Positions 25,871-34,237 of a stretch of 64,000 nt of DNA are shown here, in pieces. The notes under the pieces were generated by a model that saw only the letters and a list, made by a program, of their open reading frames with translations, was not told the origin of the DNA and searched no databases. Source of the stretch: Bradyrhizobium sp. LHD-71. GTDB taxonomy: Bacteria; Pseudomonadota; Alphaproteobacteria; Rhizobiales; Xanthobacteraceae. Numbering within the stretch: the first letter of the stretch is position 1; each line of letters starts with the position of its first letter. The DNA is taken from the NCBI RefSeq assembly GCF_031157255.1, contig NZ_JAVIFX010000013.1, forward strand, positions 62,001 through 126,000, in the 5' to 3' direction. A program made the position numbers and the translations under genes.

Positions 25871-26526
25871 TCGCGCTCTCCCTGTTTCTGCGGACGCCTG
25901 TCTCGCACTGTGATCCGCACCTTTGCATTCAGCCGTCGAAGCGACCGCGGGAGTTTCGTTAGCCGGCAACGTGTTCAAAGGAATCGTTGTTATGAACGCT
26001 GCTGGCCGCCAACCGCGACGCGCTGCAACAGCGCGTCGCTCGAAGGCGAAGCTCCGTCATTGAAGATGCAGTGGGATGTCAGTCGACCGGTAGGTCATTC
26101 CGTTCAAACAGTATGTTCGGTAAACTGGAACAGCCTTTCGTTTCCACCGCCGTGGCTTCTGTTGGATGCTTTGGCGTCGGAAAGCGCTTGATGGATTGCA
26201 TGCGGGGCACAGCGAGAAGAGCTCGGAGCGCGCACGTCGATGATCATCGACGGAGCCACGGATGGTCGTAGTTCCTCGTCGCGGCACGGAGGCAGGGGCC
26301 AGGCATTGCATGGTCTCGAGACCATCGCAGGACTGGACTGAGCTATTCGTGCTAAGGTAGCTCGCGCCGCAGACCTGGTTATCTGCGGCATCTGGAAAAC
26401 GAGACCGAGAATGGCCGAAAACACCGTTGCTTACTCTGAGCAACTCATTTCCGGATAGCGATGACGGTGTGACGCGGATCATCGCGTCGAGCCGTCGAGG
26501 TCTCGCAACAACAGCGGAGGTGATTC
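25871..26526. other. 656-base divergent intergenic region
   Basis: No convincing gene. The region separates the tricarboxylate operon from the TPP decarboxylase operon. It contains an operator-like dyad at 26114-26132 and a perfect 7-base inverted repeat CCGCAGA (26367-26373) / TCTGCGG (26382-26388) with an 8-base spacer, 139 bases before the downstream start. Open frames here on either strand show no family features and Arg/Ser-rich shadow composition. Confidence 0.6.
26114..26132. promoter_or_regulatory. Related dyad, TGTTCGG-N5-TGGAACA
   Basis: This 19-base element has the same geometry as the cores at 10410-10428 and 15896-15914. The left arm TGTTCGG is identical and the 5-base spacer is the same length; the right arm is TGGAACA instead of GCAAACA. 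TGTTC and GAACA are perfect inverted arms. It is in the divergent region upstream of both the tricarboxylate and TPP operons, so the same or a related regulator may control a third pair of operons. Confidence 0.4.
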
Positions 26527-27072
26527 ATGGACACTGCCGTCAATGCCGAGGCGAGGGTTCGGACTTGGCACGGCGTGCTGCACAAGGTGCTGGTGGCGAA
26601 CGACATCCGTCTTGTCACCTACGTTCCCGACAATGTGCTGAAGCCGCTGCTCGCCGACATCCATGGCGATCCCTTCTTCGATGCTTTCTGCGTGACGCGA
26701 GAGGAAGAGGGGCTCGGCATCATCAGTGGCGCCTGGATGGGTGGCAAGCGCGGTGTGCTCCTCATGCAGACGAGCGGCTTTGCGACGCTTCCCAACGTTC
26801 TGGCGTCGCTATGCACCGCGTTTCAGATCCCCGCGCTGATGATCGTCTCCGAGCGCGGCACGCTGGGCGAGTTCAATTACGGCCAGGCATTGGTCTTGAA
26901 GACGATGCGGCCTGTCCTGGATTCGCTTGCGCTGGAGCACCACACCTGCACGCGTCTTGATGAGCTCGAATTCATCGCGGACCGGACGATCAAGCAGGCC
27001 GTCGCGACCCAGGCTCCCGCTGCATTGATTCTTTCGCCGCTTCTCACCGGCGGAAAGGTTTTGAAGCCATGA
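26527..27072 (+). CDS. TPP-dependent decarboxylase, alpha (pyrimidine-binding) subunit, ComD-like
   Basis: A 181-residue protein corresponding to the N-terminal (PYR) domain of thiamine-diphosphate enzymes. The conserved Glu that activates the cofactor is in TREEEGLGI (about residue 58-60), and GVLLMQTSGFATLPNVL matches sulfopyruvate/phosphonopyruvate decarboxylase alpha subunits. GGAGG precedes the ATG by 6 bases. It overlaps the beta-subunit gene in an ATGA arrangement, indicating a heteromeric enzyme. Substrate could be sulfopyruvate, phosphonopyruvate or another 2-oxoacid. Confidence 0.85.
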   Translation: MDTAVNAEARVRTWHGVLHKVLVANDIRLVTYVPDNVLKPLLADIHGDPFFDAFCVTREEEGLGIISGAWMGGKRGVLLMQTSGFATLPNVLASLCTAFQIPALMIVSERGTLGEFNYGQALVLKTMRPVLDSLALEHHTCTRLDELEFIADRTIKQAVATQAPAALILSPLLTGGKVLKP

Positions 27073-27728
27073 CCAACTCGGCGAACAGCGCTGGGCGCGC
27101 CACACGCGAAAGCAACACACGCCCGCTCAACCGGTTCGAGATCACGAAGCGAATGGTCGCGAAACTGACACAGGGGGAGGCCGTCATCGGCGGCATCGGC
27201 AACACCAATTTCGATCTTTGGTGCAGCGGACAACGGCCCGAGAACTTTTACATGCTGGGAAGCATGGGGCTCGCTATTCCGATTGCGCTGGGCGTCGCGC
27301 TTGCGCAACCCTCGCGCAAGGTGATCGCTCTGGAAGGCGACGGCTCGTTGCTGATGCAGCTTGGCTGCCTCAGTACGGTGGCCATCAGGGCGCCTCGAAA
27401 CCTCATAATTATCGTGATGGACAACGGCATCTATCAGATCACCGGCGCGCAGCAGACGGCAACGGCTGCGTCGGTCGACCTCGTTGCAGTTGCGCGCGCA
27501 TGCGGTCTTGCAGCGAGCCATTGGGCAGCCGACGAGGCCGACTTCGATGCGCTCTTCGATGCCGCCCAGGAGAGGGCGGCGCCGTCCCTGATCGCGCTTC
27601 GGATCGACGACCAGGCTGCGGTCGGTCAAACAGAGCGCGAACCGGCCCGCATCCGCGACCAGTTCATGCGTGGGATCGGAGCCAAGGGCAATCGACCCGT
27701 CACCCAGTCGCCGTCAAACAAGATTTGA
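27069..27728 (+). CDS. TPP-dependent decarboxylase, beta (diphosphate-binding) subunit, ComE-like
   Basis: A 219-residue protein corresponding to the C-terminal (PP) domain. The metal/diphosphate motif is visible as GDGSLLMQLG followed about 20 residues later by DNGIYQITG. GSMGLAIPIALGVAL precedes it as in sulfopyruvate decarboxylase beta subunits. The C-terminal roughly 25 residues are polar and unconserved. It is coupled to the alpha subunit; 8 bases separate it from the CMD-like gene. The expected reaction is decarboxylation of a substituted pyruvate to an aldehyde. Confidence 0.87.
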   Translation: MTNSANSAGRATRESNTRPLNRFEITKRMVAKLTQGEAVIGGIGNTNFDLWCSGQRPENFYMLGSMGLAIPIALGVALAQPSRKVIALEGDGSLLMQLGCLSTVAIRAPRNLIIIVMDNGIYQITGAQQTATAASVDLVAVARACGLAASHWAADEADFDALFDAAQERAAPSLIALRIDDQAAVGQTEREPARIRDQFMRGIGAKGNRPVTQSPSNKI

Positions 27729-27736
27729 GATTCATC

Positions 27737-28294
27737 ATGCGCTTGAAAAAGCTGTCGTATGACGACCTTTCGCCAGACCAGAAGAAGGTCTGGGACGAGG
27801 TTGTCGCCGGGCCTCGCAAGAAGATGCACGGGCCCTTCTTCATCTGGCTGCACAGTCCGGAGCTGCTGAGCCGCGGCCAGAATCTCGGTCTGTATGCGCG
27901 GTTTCATTCAAGTCTGCCGCCGCGTCTCTCTGAGCTCTGCATCCTGATCATGTCGGCTCACTGGCACTGTGCTGGCGAATGGATCGATCATGAGCCGATC
28001 GCGCGCGAGCACGGCGTCGATGGCGCAGCGCTTGAGAAGCTGCGGCGAGGCTTGCCGGCCGTGTTCAAGCAAGAGGACGAGCAGGCAATGTACGACTTCG
28101 CACAGGAGCTGTTGCGGACGCACGAGGTGTCCGACGCCTGCTATGCCAGGGCGCGGGCTGCCCTGGGTGAGCGCGGCGTGCTCGATGTCGTCGCCGTGCT
28201 TGGCTATTACAGCATGATTGCGATGGCGATGAAGGCTTTTGCCATGATCCCGGAGCCTGGGGTCGCAAATCCGTTTGATTTCGACGGCCGGTGA
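27737..28294 (+). CDS. Carboxymuconolactone-decarboxylase-like (AhpD fold) protein
   Basis: A 185-residue all-helical protein from ATG 27737; a longer in-frame stretch overlaps the TPP beta gene. The core LSELCILIMSAHW, then CAGEWIDHEPIAREHGV, is the CMD/AhpD helix pair. The CxxC redox motif of AhpD is absent: only one Cys precedes the GEWxxH element, as in many uncharacterised CMD-like proteins of degradation clusters. The C-terminal half repeats helix features around VVAVLGYYSMIAMAMKAF. Function is probably decarboxylation, lactone isomerisation or carbanion stabilisation in the pathway with the TPP enzyme. Confidence 0.85.
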   Translation: MRLKKLSYDDLSPDQKKVWDEVVAGPRKKMHGPFFIWLHSPELLSRGQNLGLYARFHSSLPPRLSELCILIMSAHWHCAGEWIDHEPIAREHGVDGAALEKLRRGLPAVFKQEDEQAMYDFAQELLRTHEVSDACYARARAALGERGVLDVVAVLGYYSMIAMAMKAFAMIPEPGVANPFDFDGR

Positions 28295-28390
28295 GCCTCA
28301 GCTCACTGAAAAAACTTCAGACGTCAGAAATGCGGTCAAGGTCGCGCGCGGGGGTTGTGCCCAGCGCGCGACCCGTTGCGCGCTGTGACG

Positions 28391-28427
28391 TTGACTCGTG
28401 CGCGTTCCATAATATGGTATCTGGAAC
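28391..28427 (+). promoter_or_regulatory. Sigma-70-like promoter with overlapping palindromic operators
   Basis: Upstream of the Bug gene at 28567, TTGACT (28391-28396) and TATGGT (28413-28418) are separated by 16 bases, fitting a -35/-10 pair. A perfect palindrome CCATAATATGG (28407-28417) overlaps the -10, and GTTCCA (28404-28409) / TGGAAC (28422-28427) form an outer inverted repeat. The arrangement suggests repression of transcription into the Bug and monooxygenase genes. The 272-base gap after the CMD-like gene supports a separate promoter. Confidence 0.45.
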
Positions 28428-28566
28428 AGTAAGATAGAACGGGCGCAGATCGCGTCCGCTTGATAGGGAGGGTGATAGGTAACGGGGCTGAACCGCAGAG
28501 CCGGTTCGTGACTTTTGCGCCGTTACCGTCGCCAACGATTGGGACGCTTACAAGGGGAGGCGCAAC

Positions 28567-29547
28567 ATGCGCGTACCATGCAGCTCGCTTCGAACGTATC
28601 TCCTGGCGTTCGTCGTTGCATGCTGGGCGGCATGTCCCACTGTTGCAAAGGCGCAATATCCGTCCAAGCCCATTTCAATCCTGACATCTGTCGCTCCAGG
28701 CTCACCATTCGACCTGTTGGGACGAATATTCGCCGAACGGCTCCGTCAGAAACTTGGAGTGCCGGTCGTCCTGGAGAACGTCACGGGAGGCCAGGGCCTT
28801 ATCGCCACGCAACGCGCGCTGAACGCGAGCTCGGACGGATATACCTTGCTGATTGCTTCCGGCGGGCTGACGACCTCGCCGCTTGTTGTGAAGAATGCCG
28901 GATACAAGGCGGAGGATTTTGTCGCCGTCGCACCGTTGGGTCAGGTGCCGTACATTCTTTTCGTGAGCAGCTCGGTGCAGGCGACTGACGTTCCGTCGCT
29001 GATTTCGTACATGAAATCCAACGTCAAGAACATGAACAGCGGCATCCTGATGACCTCGCATCTCAGCATGCTGCTTTCGCGGAAATTCGGTTCGATTGCC
29101 GGGGGCGATCTAACGGAGATCGGGTATCGTGGCTCGGCCGACATGACGAAGGCGTTGCTTGCGAACGACATTCAACTGATGGCCACGACCTATAGCGTCG
29201 CCGGCCCGCATCTGGCGTCCGGAAAGATCAAGGCCATCGGTACAGTCGCGGATGAACGAACCGGCGCGATGCCGGATTTGCCGACGTTCAAAGAGAAAGG
29301 CCATCCGTCTCTCGTTATCAGCGTTTGGGAAGGATTGTTCGCCAAAGCGGACGTGCCGGCTGGAGTTTTGGCGAAACTGCGCGCGGTCTCGCAGGAGATC
29401 GTTTCAGATCCCCAATATCTGACGGCAATGAAGCCGACCGGCATGGAGCCTTGGACCGTGTCATTCGACAAGCTGCAAGCGGCCATTGATCAAGACACGG
29501 AGAGGTTCAAGCGCGATGCCGAGGCGTTCAAACTGAAACTGGAGTAG
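28567..29547 (+). CDS. Bug/TctC-family binding protein
   Basis: A 326-residue periplasmic binding protein with GGGGAGG 6 bases before ATG. Signal peptide of about 28 residues ends in AKAQ. The mature start YPSKPISILTSVAPGSPFDLLGR deviates from the usual VPFAAGG pattern but keeps the beta-alpha element. VVLENVTGGQGLIATQ and ASSDGYTLLIASGG follow family form. It lies between the TPP decarboxylase operon and the flavin monooxygenase, with its own likely promoter. There are no adjacent tctAB genes. Confidence 0.88.
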   Translation: MRVPCSSLRTYLLAFVVACWAACPTVAKAQYPSKPISILTSVAPGSPFDLLGRIFAERLRQKLGVPVVLENVTGGQGLIATQRALNASSDGYTLLIASGGLTTSPLVVKNAGYKAEDFVAVAPLGQVPYILFVSSSVQATDVPSLISYMKSNVKNMNSGILMTSHLSMLLSRKFGSIAGGDLTEIGYRGSADMTKALLANDIQLMATTYSVAGPHLASGKIKAIGTVADERTGAMPDLPTFKEKGHPSLVISVWEGLFAKADVPAGVLAKLRAVSQEIVSDPQYLTAMKPTGMEPWTVSFDKLQAAIDQDTERFKRDAEAFKLKLE

Positions 29548-29783
29548 CCGGATGCAGCCCTTAGGCTCCGTAATGGCGTAACGATAATCCGCGCACAGAC
29601 ACCATCTGTACGCATTTGAAGCAGGAAGCCGCGGTTGGCGATTTTCAAAGAGAATCGTCATCCGCATTGGGCGTCCCTGCCGTGCAATGCTGCCGGGGCC
29701 GTATGTGTTGCTCGAACGCTGTTTCCGGGTACCCTGATAACAAACAATAAGATGGCGTCTGACGCCGGGTGGGGAGATTTGAA

Positions 29784-31637
29784 ATGAATGATTTCGATCG
29801 ATCGCTACAGCAGCTGCAGACGGCGGAACGTGCCCGACGTTCAGCCGCGCACTGGCTCGGCGCCTTCGAGATGGCCCTTTCATCCAGAGACCCGAACAAA
29901 ATCGGCGCGTTGTTTCACGAGGATTGCCATTGGCGAGACGTGCTGGCTTTCACCTGGCACATGACCCCCGTCGAGGGTCGCAACAACGTTGCAGCGCGGT
30001 TCGCAGCAGAACAGGAGCGCACTGCTGCGCACGGGTTCAATTTGCCGCCGAACCGCAAGCCGCCTCGCCAGGTTCGCCGCGCCGGCACCGAGTGCATTGA
30101 GGCGATCTTCGAGTTCGCGACCATCGACGGGCGTGGCGCCGGTATCATTCGCCTGTCGCCGGCGTCTGACGACAGCGACGACATGAAGGCATGGCTGATC
30201 TCGACGACGCTCCAGGAGTTGAGGGGGCATGAAGAGAAGATCGGCAGCAACCGGCCGTCCGGCTCCGCGTATTCCAGGAACTTTGGCGGCGACAACTGGG
30301 CGGACGTCCGGCGGAAGGCAAGAGCCTTTGACGATCGCGAACCCGCAGTGATCGTCGTCGGCGCGGCGCAAGCAGGTCTTTCAATCGCCGCGCGGCTGAA
30401 CCAGCTTGGCGTGGACACGCTCGTCGTAGAGAAGTGGCCACGTGTCGGCGACAGCTGGAGGCAGCGCTATCACTCCCTGGCTCTGCATAACTCGGTCCAT
30501 CTCAATCACCTGCCATATATGGAGTTTCCGCCAACCTTCCCGAAATACATCCCGAAGGACATGCTCGGGAACTGGTTCGAGTTCTATGCCGACGCCATGG
30601 AGATCAACTGCTGGACAGATACGGAGTTCGTTGGCGGCTCCTGGGACGACGAGACGAAGTGCTGGACGGCCCGGCTGAGGCGGTCCGACGGGACCGAACG
30701 CACCATGCGGCCGCGCCACCTCGTGTTCGCCAACGGCGTCAGCAGCTATCCGTTCATCCCTGACCTTCCCGGCATCGATGATTTCAAAGGCGAGGTCATT
30801 CACTCCGAAGGCTTCACGAGTGGCGCGACGTGGAAAGGAAAGAACGCATTCATTCTTGGCACCGGCAGCAGCGCCAACGATATCGCCCTCGACCTTCACA
30901 GCCATGGCGTGAATACGACGCTGATTCAGCGAGGTTCCACGACGGTTGTTTCGATCGACCCGAGCGCTAGGCTGAATGAGGCGATCTGGGATGAGGGCCC
31001 GCCCCTCGAAGATTGCGACCTCATCGTATCGTCGTCGACGCCATCGCTGATTGTTAAAACCTACAAACTGGTCGCAAAACGCATGCTCGAGCTCGACAAG
31101 GAGATGATCGAGGGCTTGCAGAAGATCGGCTTCAAGCACGACATGGGCGAGGATGGCGCCGGGCACCAGATGAAATACTTCCGGCGCGGCGGCGGCTACA
31201 ATCTCGACGCCGGCAGCTCGGCGCTGATGATCAAAGGCGAGATCGGCCTGCTGCAATATGACCGGATTGAGCGATTTACCGCCGACGGCGCCCGCTTGAA
31301 GGACGGATCGACCGTCCCGGCCGATATCCTGGTGCTGGCGACGGGCTACTTTCCGCAAGCAGAGCTTGTCCGTCGCGCGCTTGGCGAGGAGATGGTCGAG
31401 CGCATCGGTCCTGTGTGGGGCATCGGCGAGGATGGCGAGCTCAACAACATGTACAAGCGGACACCGCAGCCAGGCCTTTGGTTCATTGCCGGCGGCCTGT
31501 CCCAGTGCCGCATCAACTCCAAGTATCTCGCCCTGCAAATCAAGGCGACAGAGCTCGGCAAGCTCGGCCCGCTCGAACGACGTGCGGGTGCGCGGGCGAT
31601 CGGAGGCGCTGCAAGGCGCGCTGGCAAGGCGTCTTGA
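29784..31637 (+). CDS. Flavin-containing monooxygenase with N-terminal NTF2/SnoaL-like domain
   Basis: A 617-residue protein starting at ATG 29784 (GGGGAG upstream). Residues about 20-150 look like a SnoaL/NTF2-like domain. Residues from about 190 form an FMO-type flavoenzyme: VVGAAQAGLSIAARL at the FAD site, EKWPRVGDSWRQRY, the NADPH motif GTGSSANDIALDL, and the C-terminal LVLATGYFPQ. The first dinucleotide motif reads GAAQAG rather than GxGxxG, one Gly being Ala. Similar SnoaL-FMO fusions exist in soil bacteria; the likely chemistry is hydroxylation or Baeyer-Villiger oxidation. It may initiate breakdown of the compound handled by the preceding operon. Confidence 0.87.
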   Translation: MNDFDRSLQQLQTAERARRSAAHWLGAFEMALSSRDPNKIGALFHEDCHWRDVLAFTWHMTPVEGRNNVAARFAAEQERTAAHGFNLPPNRKPPRQVRRAGTECIEAIFEFATIDGRGAGIIRLSPASDDSDDMKAWLISTTLQELRGHEEKIGSNRPSGSAYSRNFGGDNWADVRRKARAFDDREPAVIVVGAAQAGLSIAARLNQLGVDTLVVEKWPRVGDSWRQRYHSLALHNSVHLNHLPYMEFPPTFPKYIPKDMLGNWFEFYADAMEINCWTDTEFVGGSWDDETKCWTARLRRSDGTERTMRPRHLVFANGVSSYPFIPDLPGIDDFKGEVIHSEGFTSGATWKGKNAFILGTGSSANDIALDLHSHGVNTTLIQRGSTTVVSIDPSARLNEAIWDEGPPLEDCDLIVSSSTPSLIVKTYKLVAKRMLELDKEMIEGLQKIGFKHDMGEDGAGHQMKYFRRGGGYNLDAGSSALMIKGEIGLLQYDRIERFTADGARLKDGSTVPADILVLATGYFPQAELVRRALGEEMVERIGPVWGIGEDGELNNMYKRTPQPGLWFIAGGLSQCRINSKYLALQIKATELGKLGPLERRAGARAIGGAARRAGKAS

Positions 31638-32060
31638 CCGCCCCTGAACAAGGCTTCATCATCAAACGAGAACAAGAAAACACGGCGAGGAGGAAACGTG
31701 GGCCAGACGACGGCGTCTGAACCGCCGCGCATGCGTTTGGATAATGCCGGCATCGGGACCGACCTCACGAAGATCGGTTTCGCACGGCCACTTCTTTGCT
31801 TCCACTTTAGGTTTGTAACGCCGGCCAGGCGTCTGCCAACAACCTTCCGGGCGCGCCGGGTTATCGTATGCAAGCCGTCGGGTTGCGATCGTGATGATAT
31901 CGTTCATGTCTATTTTCGCCCGGAAGTTGCGCGGCTCCTTCATCGAAGCACGCGGATAAACAGATCGCGGCATACCGTAGCGCGACACACAAAATCGTAT
32001 CGGGAAGAAACGCGAAGGCTGCAGCAGGGCAGCGTTCGATAACACGCGAGGGATAAGGCC
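31638..32060. other. 423-base intergenic region before the liv-type operon
   Basis: I see no supported gene. The stretch is less GC-biased than the coding regions and contains AT-richer patches around 31890-31990, which presumably carry the promoter of the ABC transporter operon. I could not identify a specific promoter or operator. Confidence 0.5.
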
Positions 32061-33236
32061 ATGCACACCAAACGCATGCCGACATTGAATCGTCGCCGCT
32101 TTCTTCAATCCGCTGCTGCTGCGGGACTGGCGGTACCGCTCGTCGGCAGCCGCGCCTGGGCGCAGAGCAAGGACCCGCTCAAGATTGGCGTCACCATGCC
32201 ATTGACGGGATCGCAAGCCGGCTATGGCAACGACTTTGTCATCGGCATGCGGCAGGCGTTGAAGGACCTGAACGATGCCGGCGGTATCGCCGGACGCCCG
32301 CTCGAGTTGATCGTCCTGGACACACAGGCCGAACCGTCGCTCGGCATCAATGCCATGAACCGGCTCATCAACGTGGATAAGGCGCCCGTCATTCTGACGG
32401 CATGGAGCGCCGTCGTTAAGGCGCAAGCGCCCACTGCCAACCGCGAGAAGGTGCTGCTGCTCAACACCGGCGCCAATGCGCCCGAAATCGCCCATCTCGG
32501 CGAGTTCGTCTACACGCTTTTCCCGCTGGCCGATGTCGATATCAGCGCTCTCGCCAAATATACCTACGACAAGCTCGGCAAGCGCAAAGCCGCCGTGCTC
32601 TACATCAATAACGATACAGGCATCGACGCCGCCAAGGTCTACAAGGACGTCTTCGAAAAGACTGGTGGTCAGGTGGTGGCCTATGAAGCCTACGACCCGA
32701 GGGCTACCGAGTTTTCCGGCATGCTCCTGAAGGTCAGAGCAGCGAGCCCCGACATGGTGCATGTGCACGGCTTGCTCACCGATGTGCCGATGGTCATCGC
32801 GCAAATGCGGCAGCTCGGATTGCAGCAGCGCGTCTCGAGCTACTCGGCGGGCTACAACCAGAAGCTGATCGACCAGCTCGGCCCGGCTGCCGAAGACTTC
32901 ATCGTAACGTCGCTGGCTCCGGGTGCGGATGATAATCCGAACGTGCCGCAGTTCCTGGAGCGCTGGAAGAAGGAGCAGAACAGGCATCCCAACGGCCTGC
33001 CTTACATCCAGTATCAGTACGATTCCGTGCAGACGACGGCTCAGCTGTTCAAGCACGTGCTCGAGAAGAAGCAGGAGCCGACCGGCGAGACCATGCGCGC
33101 GGCTTTGCTCGCAATCAAGGAGTTCGACTCTCCGCTGACAGGAAAAACCGTCGTCGACGGCCATCGCGTGCGAAAGCCGGTGTTCCTGCTGAGCGTGGAG
33201 AAGGGACAGTTCAAGCCTCTCGCCAAGCTTGACTAG
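32061..33236 (+). CDS. Branched-chain amino-acid-type ABC transporter binding protein (LivK-like)
   Basis: A 391-residue periplasmic binding protein of the Peripla_BP_6 family. The N-terminus has a twin-arginine-like signal (LNRRRFLQSAAAAG) with cleavage near SRAWAQ. The mature domain starts IGVTMPLTGSQAGYG and contains DAGGIAGRPLELIVLDTQ, typical of LivK/aliphatic amide or aromatic acid receptors. It is first in a six-gene plus-strand operon (binding protein, two permeases, two ATPases, reductase). These proteins bind many small acids and amides besides branched-chain amino acids. Confidence 0.92.
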   Translation: MHTKRMPTLNRRRFLQSAAAAGLAVPLVGSRAWAQSKDPLKIGVTMPLTGSQAGYGNDFVIGMRQALKDLNDAGGIAGRPLELIVLDTQAEPSLGINAMNRLINVDKAPVILTAWSAVVKAQAPTANREKVLLLNTGANAPEIAHLGEFVYTLFPLADVDISALAKYTYDKLGKRKAAVLYINNDTGIDAAKVYKDVFEKTGGQVVAYEAYDPRATEFSGMLLKVRAASPDMVHVHGLLTDVPMVIAQMRQLGLQQRVSSYSAGYNQKLIDQLGPAAEDFIVTSLAPGADDNPNVPQFLERWKKEQNRHPNGLPYIQYQYDSVQTTAQLFKHVLEKKQEPTGETMRAALLAIKEFDSPLTGKTVVDGHRVRKPVFLLSVEKGQFKPLAKLD

Positions 33237-33277
33237 CAATCCGGGCATCGGAGCGAACGTCAAGCCGGAGTGCCAAG

Positions 33278-34222
33278 ATGACTGACCCAATCGTGCTACT
33301 GCAGATCTTCTGGACAGGCGCGGCCACGTCCTCGATCCTCGTGCTGCTCACCGTCGCGTTTTCCTTGACCCAGAAAGTCACGGGTCTGTGGAATTTCGCC
33401 CAGGCCGGCTTCATGGGCATCGCCTTCTACGCGATGTTCTATGTCCTGAACGATCTGCAGATGCCGCTGCTGGTTGCACTTGCGGCCGGCGCCGTGTGTG
33501 CGGCGTCGGCGTCGGTTCTGACCGAGGTCTTCGGACTCGATGTGCTCCGTGCGCGCAAGTCCGGCAGTCTGATGTTCTTCATCTTCACGCTGATCCTGGC
33601 GCAGTTCATAATTTACGTGCTGACACTGCTGTTCGGCACTGAACCGCAGACACTCTACAAGAGCATCATGTCGCCGGTCCGCATCATCGGCGGCATCGCG
33701 ATCAGCAACTGGGACCTCCAGGCGGTCACGACCGCTGTCGTCATGGTGACGCTGCTCTTCCTTTTTCTGAAGGCGACCAAGGAAGGGCAGTTTCTCGTTG
33801 CTGTCTCGGATAATGCCAAGCTGGCCGAGCTCTATGGCATCAGCGCCAAGCGGACCTACCGCGTCACGGCGGCGATTGCCGGGCTTTTCATCTGCGCCGC
33901 CATGTACCTGTCCGGCACGCGCGGCGGCGTCACGCCTAACTCACCTTTCGAACTCGTGCTTGCGGCGACGATCGCCACGCTCCTTGGCGGCATGGGTCGC
34001 GTCTTCGCCGGTGCGCTGGCCGCTGTGGTCCTGGCGCTCATCCAGAGCTTCAGTGTTCTGGTGATTTCCTCGCGCTGGCAGAATTTGCTGCTGTATGGGT
34101 TCCTGTTTGTCACCATCACGCTGTTCCCGCGTGGGATTACGCTTGCCCGTCTCAAGTTCAAGGCGGCAGCTTCTCCACCGGTTTCGGTGGGCAAACCCGC
34201 AGATGTCACCCAGGCCAGCTAG
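33278..34222 (+). CDS. Branched-chain-type ABC permease (LivH-like)
   Basis: A 314-residue inner-membrane permease with about 8 hydrophobic helices. LivH features: GLWNFAQAGFMGIAFYAMF near residue 37-55 and the EAA-like cytoplasmic loop around SDNAKLAELYGISAKRTYRVTAA. ATLLGGMGRVFAGALAA near the C-terminus is typical. GGAG precedes the ATG. It lies 41 bases after the binding-protein gene. Confidence 0.92.
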   Translation: MTDPIVLLQIFWTGAATSSILVLLTVAFSLTQKVTGLWNFAQAGFMGIAFYAMFYVLNDLQMPLLVALAAGAVCAASASVLTEVFGLDVLRARKSGSLMFFIFTLILAQFIIYVLTLLFGTEPQTLYKSIMSPVRIIGGIAISNWDLQAVTTAVVMVTLLFLFLKATKEGQFLVAVSDNAKLAELYGISAKRTYRVTAAIAGLFICAAMYLSGTRGGVTPNSPFELVLAATIATLLGGMGRVFAGALAAVVLALIQSFSVLVISSRWQNLLLYGFLFVTITLFPRGITLARLKFKAAASPPVSVGKPADVTQAS

Positions 34223-34237
34223 GAACGGCGATCCCCC

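Noticed and set aside
26057-26482. Minus- and plus-strand frames in the 25871-26526 intergenic region
   Set aside because: Ser/Arg-rich without motifs; better explained as regulatory DNA between divergent operons.
26527-27728. Naming the TPP genes comDE (sulfopyruvate decarboxylase)
   Set aside because: The domain match is good, but no sulfolactate or coenzyme-M pathway genes are present, so a specific name is not justified.
31662-33290. 542-codon minus-strand frame opposite the LivK-like gene
   Set aside because: The plus strand carries a signal peptide, binding-protein motifs and operon context; the minus frame is a shadow.
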